This document shows, piece by piece, positions 5,988-8,895 of a stretch of 8,895 bases of DNA (positions are counted from its first letter, which is position 1; each line of letters starts with the position of its first letter). Source of the DNA: Hyphomicrobiales bacterium. Lineage in GTDB: Bacteria; Pseudomonadota; Alphaproteobacteria; Rhizobiales; JALURZ01. A program made the position numbers and the translations under genes. The notes beneath the pieces were generated by a model. It saw only the letters and a program-made list of their open reading frames with translations. It had not been told where the DNA came from and ran no database searches. The stretch spans positions 1-8,895 of the forward strand of contig JALURZ010000213.1 in assembly GCA_027058735.1 (NCBI GenBank), given 5' to 3'.

Positions 5988-6004
5988 CCCGCCTTGCGGG
6001 TTTT
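5988..6004 (+). terminator. Compact hairpin followed by T4
   Basis: CCCGC (5988-5992) and GCGGG (5996-6000) pair around CTT and are followed directly by TTTT. It has the form of a short plus-strand intrinsic terminator, but the nearest plus-strand gene ends nearly 380 nt upstream. It may serve a long cold-shock transcript or an unannotated RNA. Confidence 0.4.
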
Positions 6005-6014
6005 CGCCGGTTGT

Positions 6015-6043
6015 TTGCCGCACATGCCGTTTTCTGCTAGACT
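6015..6043 (+). promoter_or_regulatory. Candidate promoter abutting the start of the five-Cys protein
   Basis: TTGCCG (6015-6020) and TAGACT (6038-6043) are separated by exactly 17 nt. The start of transcription would fall at about 6050, next to the ATG at 6051, which would make a leaderless message. Confidence 0.35.
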
Positions 6044-6050
6044 GTGCCGG

Positions 6051-6356
6051 ATGGGACTCATGCGCCGCATCTTCGCCTGCACGATCCTCACCTGCACGAT
6101 CGGAATGGCCGCCGCTCTTGCCCTGCCCGCCGCCGGCGGCGCGCAGACAGGCAAGCATCCCGGCGCTTCTCAAGCGAACTCCAATTGTTCATGCCGCCTG
6201 CGCGGGCAGGACATCGCTCTTGGACAGACGGTGTGCATGAATACCGCTTCGGGCCCGAAACTGGCGCGCTGCGAGCTTACACTCAACAACACCTCATGGA
6301 AGATCATCGCCAATAGCTGCCCGCTGGCGCAGATGAGCATTGTGCCCGGGCGTTAG
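6051..6356 (+). CDS. Small exported cysteine-rich protein, function unknown
   Basis: This encodes 101 residues (98 if the Met at 6060 is used). I do not assign a named family. Residues about 4-30 form a signal peptide (RRIFACTILTCTIGMAAALAL core), with likely cleavage near AAGGA/QTG. The mature protein of about 70 residues has five cysteines, at 46, 48, 62, 74 and 90 (CSC, TVCM, ARCE, NSCP), and a conserved-looking block LTLNNTSWKI (76-85). The odd number of cysteines leaves one free or available for a partner. No good Shine-Dalgarno precedes 6051; GGATGGGA precedes 6060 at a usable distance. Which ATG is real depends on whether the message is leaderless. Its stop codon (TAG, 6354-6356) overlaps the stop of the convergent oxygenase gene. 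Confidence 0.72.
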   Translation: MGLMRRIFACTILTCTIGMAAALALPAAGGAQTGKHPGASQANSNCSCRLRGQDIALGQTVCMNTASGPKLARCELTLNNTSWKIIANSCPLAQMSIVPGR

Positions 6357-7672
6357 CCCTCCGCTACAACATCGAAGGCTATGCAAATCCGCCGCTCGCT
6401 GGATTCGAACGGGATCGTGCGGTGATACATATAGGCCGGAAACAGCACCATCAGTCCTTCTTCGGGCTTTATGGCGCGCACCAGCGGCTCCTTCTTGCAA
6501 TGCAGAGCATCCGGCGGGCGGCCAACTTCAAAACCGCCGTCGATGGTTCCGTTTCCGCCGTTTTCAGGCGCACTGATTTCCTCTGGAATGCGAATGTAGT
6601 AACAGCCGCCCATATAGCCGTCTTCATGAATGTGCTGCTGCTGGTTGCCTTCCCCATCCAGAACCGCCGCCCAGGCGGAAAGGCGGTATTTCTCCGGCTT
6701 GCACACGACATAGGGATGCCCGTCGGCGCCGTTCAAATCCGCAAAATAGGCTTTGGTCGCCTTGTGCATGGCTCTTTCCAGCTCGGCCACCGGGCCATCG
6801 CCGTCGCCCAGAATCTCATCGGTGATACGCAGCTTGGGATGGTGATAGGTCGGATGATCAATATCCGGCGTCTTCAGGCCGGGATGCGCCAGGACATAGG
6901 CCTCAAGCGCGTCGTTGAACGCCGCCAGATCCCTATAGCCGTCCGGCACATCGATTTTGACGGTTTTGACGAAACGGTCGAAATCGAGCAGTTCGCCCGC
7001 CGTTTTCATATCGCCGGTCTCAACGCTCACCACGGATTTGAGAGCCAGCCCCTCAATGCTGTCCGGCAGGACGGACAGCCAGCGCTCGACGAGCGCACTG
7101 GCGTCATGCGGGCGGCCCAGTTCCATCAGGGCGGCGGCCCAGTTGCTGTAGATGTGCTCCCAGTTCGGCGCCAGATCGGCGCATCGCTCATAAGCCTCCA
7201 TGGCCTCAGTAAAATATCCGGTCTGATGCAGCAGGACGCCAAGATCGCTGAGAACGTCGGGCGTGTCGGGTTTCAGCGAAAGCGCATGCTTCGCCGCCAC
7301 GGCGGCGCGGTCTTCCTGGCCCATCTCCTTGAGAAGCCGACCGTGACACAAAAAAACGTGCGGTGAATCGGGCCGCATCTTCGCCGCCTGGGCAATCGCC
7401 AGATCCGCGTCTTCAAGATGGCCAAGCTGCCAGAACGAGATGCCCAGATCCAGATGCGCGCGCGGGCGCACCTTGTATTTCCTGAAAACCTCGCGCTGCT
7501 GGCAGAGGCGTTTGTAGGCCTCCTCGTCGCGGTCCAGCTTGCCGAGCGCCAGCGCGGACAGATAGATGGCGTTGGCATCGTCGGGATTGTGTGAAATCAG
7601 CATTTCGCATATGGCGTTGGCGCCGGAGAAATCCCCCGCATCCATCAGCCGCTTCGCTTTTTCCAGGTTCAT
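6353..7672 (-). CDS. TPR-repeat protein with C-terminal 2-oxoglutarate/Fe(II) oxygenase domain
   Basis: This 439-residue protein has two parts. Residues about 1-205 form TPR-like helical repeats (for example AICEMLISHNPDDANAIYL, 20-38, and LGVLLHQTGYFTEAMEAYER, 144-163) that usually bind partner proteins. Residues about 325-437 resemble the putative 2OG-Fe(II) oxygenase family (PF13759 type). Fe-binding candidates are His347 and His349 in QQHIHEDGYMGG and His417 in YMYHRTIPF. Arg427 or Arg428 in SSERRICIAFD is the likely 2-oxoglutarate contact, and LFPAYMYH (410-417) is the typical strand before the distal His. The region between (about 235-320) is less recognisable. Such fusions may hydroxylate proteins or peptides in the cytosol; no substrate can be named. 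The start at 7672 has a weak ribosome binding site. No partner gene is adjacent on the same strand. Confidence 0.87.
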   Translation of the reverse strand: MNLEKAKRLMDAGDFSGANAICEMLISHNPDDANAIYLSALALGKLDRDEEAYKRLCQQREVFRKYKVRPRAHLDLGISFWQLGHLEDADLAIAQAAKMRPDSPHVFLCHGRLLKEMGQEDRAAVAAKHALSLKPDTPDVLSDLGVLLHQTGYFTEAMEAYERCADLAPNWEHIYSNWAAALMELGRPHDASALVERWLSVLPDSIEGLALKSVVSVETGDMKTAGELLDFDRFVKTVKIDVPDGYRDLAAFNDALEAYVLAHPGLKTPDIDHPTYHHPKLRITDEILGDGDGPVAELERAMHKATKAYFADLNGADGHPYVVCKPEKYRLSAWAAVLDGEGNQQQHIHEDGYMGGCYYIRIPEEISAPENGGNGTIDGGFEVGRPPDALHCKKEPLVRAIKPEEGLMVLFPAYMYHRTIPFESSERRICIAFDVVAEG

Positions 7673-7812
7673 GGCGGTTTACCACTTACAGGCGCCCGGG
7701 GCGCCAGCCTACGGTCCACATCGGCGGGAAACGGCCGGTCCCGGCCAAAATCCATCGCTCAGGACCTGTCATCGATCTGTCCCGGCAGGCGAAATTTTCC
7801 AGACCCGAAGGG

Positions 7813-7842
7813 TTCTGTTTTGAAATCTCTTGCCTATATAAA
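7813..7842 (+). promoter_or_regulatory. Weak promoter-like AT-rich element upstream of the exchanger
   Basis: TTCTGT (7813-7818) and TATAAA (7837-7842) are 18 nt apart, and an inverted repeat CTCTTG/CAAGAG (7827-7832, 7845-7850) frames the -10-like sequence. It is the most AT-rich spot in the 288-nt gap between the oxygenase gene and the exchanger gene. The -35 match is poor. The rest of the gap shows no gene. Confidence 0.3.
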
Positions 7843-7960
7843 TCCAAGAGGCTAGACCCGCAACATCCAACATGCGGGCATATGGCATGGCGTTCCATGC
7901 GCCAACCAGCAAGACCTGTTTTCTCGTAATATCAGGTGCCAGCAGACATACCGGGGTCAG

Positions 7961-8895
7961 ATGGTTTATTTCGGACTGATTTCGGGCCTCGTCATTCTTC
8001 TTCTCAGCGGTGATTTTCTTGTGCGCGGCGCGGTTGCGCTGGCGATCCGGCTGGGGGTACCGGCCCTGATCGTCGGCTTGACCGTGGTGGCCTTCGGCAC
8101 ATCCGCCCCTGAACTGGTCGTGTCCGTCAGTGCGGCCGTTTCCGGCTCTCCCGGCCTTGCACTCGGCAATATCGTCGGCAGCAATATCGCCAATATCCTG
8201 CTGGTGCTCGGCCTGCCCGCCCTGATCGCGCCCACCGATTGCGACCAGCCGCTGGTGGGGCGCAACACCGTGTATGTGGTCGGCGCGACCGGCCTTTTCA
8301 TCGTGTTGTGCTTCAACGGGCCGCTCGGCCTGTGGCAGGGCCTACTGCTCACCGGCCTGATCGTTCTGTTTCTTGTTGAATCGGGGCTTCACGCCGGGCG
8401 GGTGCCCCGCAGCAGCGAAGAGGTGGCCGAAACGGTTGAAACCGTGGACGGCGTCTCGGGCATTCCGCATGCGACCTGGGTTATTACCGGCTTCATTTTC
8501 GTGGGCATAGCCGGTCTTCCCGTAGGCGCCCATCTCATCGTCGAGAATGCAACGGAAATTGCCCGGGCCTACGGCATTTCAAACGCGACAGTGGGCCTGA
8601 CCATCATCGCGCTGGGCACATCGCTGCCGGAACTTGCGACCACCATGTCCGCGGCCATGCGCGGGCATTGCGGCGTCGCCCTGGGCAATGTGCTGGGCAG
8701 CAACCTGTTCAATATTCTGGCCATCACCGGCATCACCGCCATCGTCGCGCCCATCCCGGTCCCCGACCTGATGCTTGATTTCAACCTCTGGGTGATGATG
8801 GCGGCAACCCTCGTCATTGTTCCCTTCGCATTCGGGCGGCTGCGCATCACGCGGGTTCCCGCGACCCTCTTTGTGGTCTTTTATGTTCTCTATAT
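7961..8895 (+). CDS. YrbG-type Na+/Ca2+ exchanger (CaCA superfamily), 3' end outside window
   Basis: 311 residues are visible, with no stop before the right edge. The protein is an inner-membrane antiporter that exports Ca2+ in exchange for Na+ (some members also use K+). Both diagnostic alpha repeats are present and in opposite halves. Alpha-1 has GTSAPEL (46-52) and GNIVGSN (69-75); alpha-2 has GTSLPEL (219-225) followed by GNVLGSN. The cation-binding Glu51 and Glu224 are intact. A hydrophilic acidic loop (EEVAETVETVD, about 153-163) separates the two halves, as usual. The ATG at 7961 is preceded by GGGGTCAG, an acceptable ribosome binding site. Prokaryotic members are about 310-370 residues, so little should be missing. 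The gene seems to have its own promoter after a 288-nt gap. Confidence 0.93.
   Translation, partial: MVYFGLISGLVILLLSGDFLVRGAVALAIRLGVPALIVGLTVVAFGTSAPELVVSVSAAVSGSPGLALGNIVGSNIANILLVLGLPALIAPTDCDQPLVGRNTVYVVGATGLFIVLCFNGPLGLWQGLLLTGLIVLFLVESGLHAGRVPRSSEEVAETVETVDGVSGIPHATWVITGFIFVGIAGLPVGAHLIVENATEIARAYGISNATVGLTIIALGTSLPELATTMSAAMRGHCGVALGNVLGSNLFNILAITGITAIVAPIPVPDLMLDFNLWVMMAATLVIVPFAFGRLRITRVPATLFVVFYVLY

Larger units (their letters stand above)
5611..6050. other. 440-nt gene-free region rich in hairpins
   Basis: No protein gene is supported. The region holds, in order, a G+C hairpin just after the cold-shock gene (5629-5663), a small perfect hairpin GGCGGA-TAT-TCCGCC (5675-5689), a pyrimidine-rich run (about 5765-5788), a 10-bp alternating GC stem-loop (5930-5961) and a compact CCCGC/GCGGG hairpin with T4 (5988-6004). 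The last two could mark the end of an unannotated RNA. Confidence 0.55.

Noticed and set aside
5162..6040. 292-codon plus-strand frame spanning the cold-shock gene
   Set aside because: It reads through the cold-shock gene in another frame and then through hairpin-rich spacer; the composition is Arg/Ala/Ser low-complexity without domain features.
5588..6154. Minus-strand frame in the 5611-6050 gap
   Set aside because: It is Arg/Pro/Gly-rich, overlaps both the cold-shock 3' end and the five-Cys signal peptide, and has no ribosome binding site or motif.
6422..7366. 314-codon plus-strand frame opposite the oxygenase gene
   Set aside because: It is antisense to a protein with clear TPR and 2OG-oxygenase motifs, so it is a GC-bias shadow.

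Overview
The window is GC-rich DNA from an alphaproteobacterium. The best taxonomic hint is a BA14K-family protein (3722-4030), a family found mainly in Hyphomicrobiales (Rhizobiales) and relatives. GloC, SulP and YrbG-type proteins fit any proteobacterium. I see no mobile element, tRNA, rRNA, CRISPR array or phage gene. The layout looks chromosomal: mostly single-gene transcription units on alternating strands, separated by unusually long (250-440 nt) GC-rich spacers full of hairpins.

Layout. 1-544 (-) is the N-terminal part of an exported L,D-transpeptidase, cut by the window edge. 825-1232 (+) is a small secreted, basic, six-cysteine protein of unknown function. 1321-1692 (+) is a DsrC/TusE-like sulfur-carrier homologue whose C-terminal catalytic cysteine has become serine. 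1711-3474 (-) is a SulP anion permease with a STAS domain and a cysteine-rich tail; it converges on the DsrC-like gene with 18 nt between stop codons. 3722-4030 (+) is the BA14K protein, followed by a strong hairpin terminator. 4316-4963 (-) is GloC, a YcbL-type glyoxalase II of the metallo-beta-lactamase fold. 5395-5610 (+) is a cold-shock protein with a recognisable promoter and a leader of about 80 nt. A 440-nt gene-free stretch follows, holding several hairpins. 6051-6356 (+) is another small exported cysteine-rich protein; its stop codon overlaps that of 6353-7672 (-), a TPR plus 2-oxoglutarate/Fe(II) oxygenase protein. 7961 to the right edge (+) is a YrbG-type Na+/Ca2+ exchanger, cut by the window.

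How the genes relate. Four genes encode exported or envelope products (L,D-transpeptidase, six-Cys protein, BA14K, five-Cys protein). Two encode transporters (SulP, Na+/Ca2+ exchanger). A possible sulfur theme links the DsrC-like protein, SulP and the glutathione-thioester hydrolase GloC, but only the first two are close neighbours, and a functional link is inference. The most notable observation is the DsrC/TusE homologue that keeps CysB, has Ser at the CysA position and carries an extra C-terminal tail. It faces a sulfate-permease-family gene whose product ends in a CX2CX7C motif.
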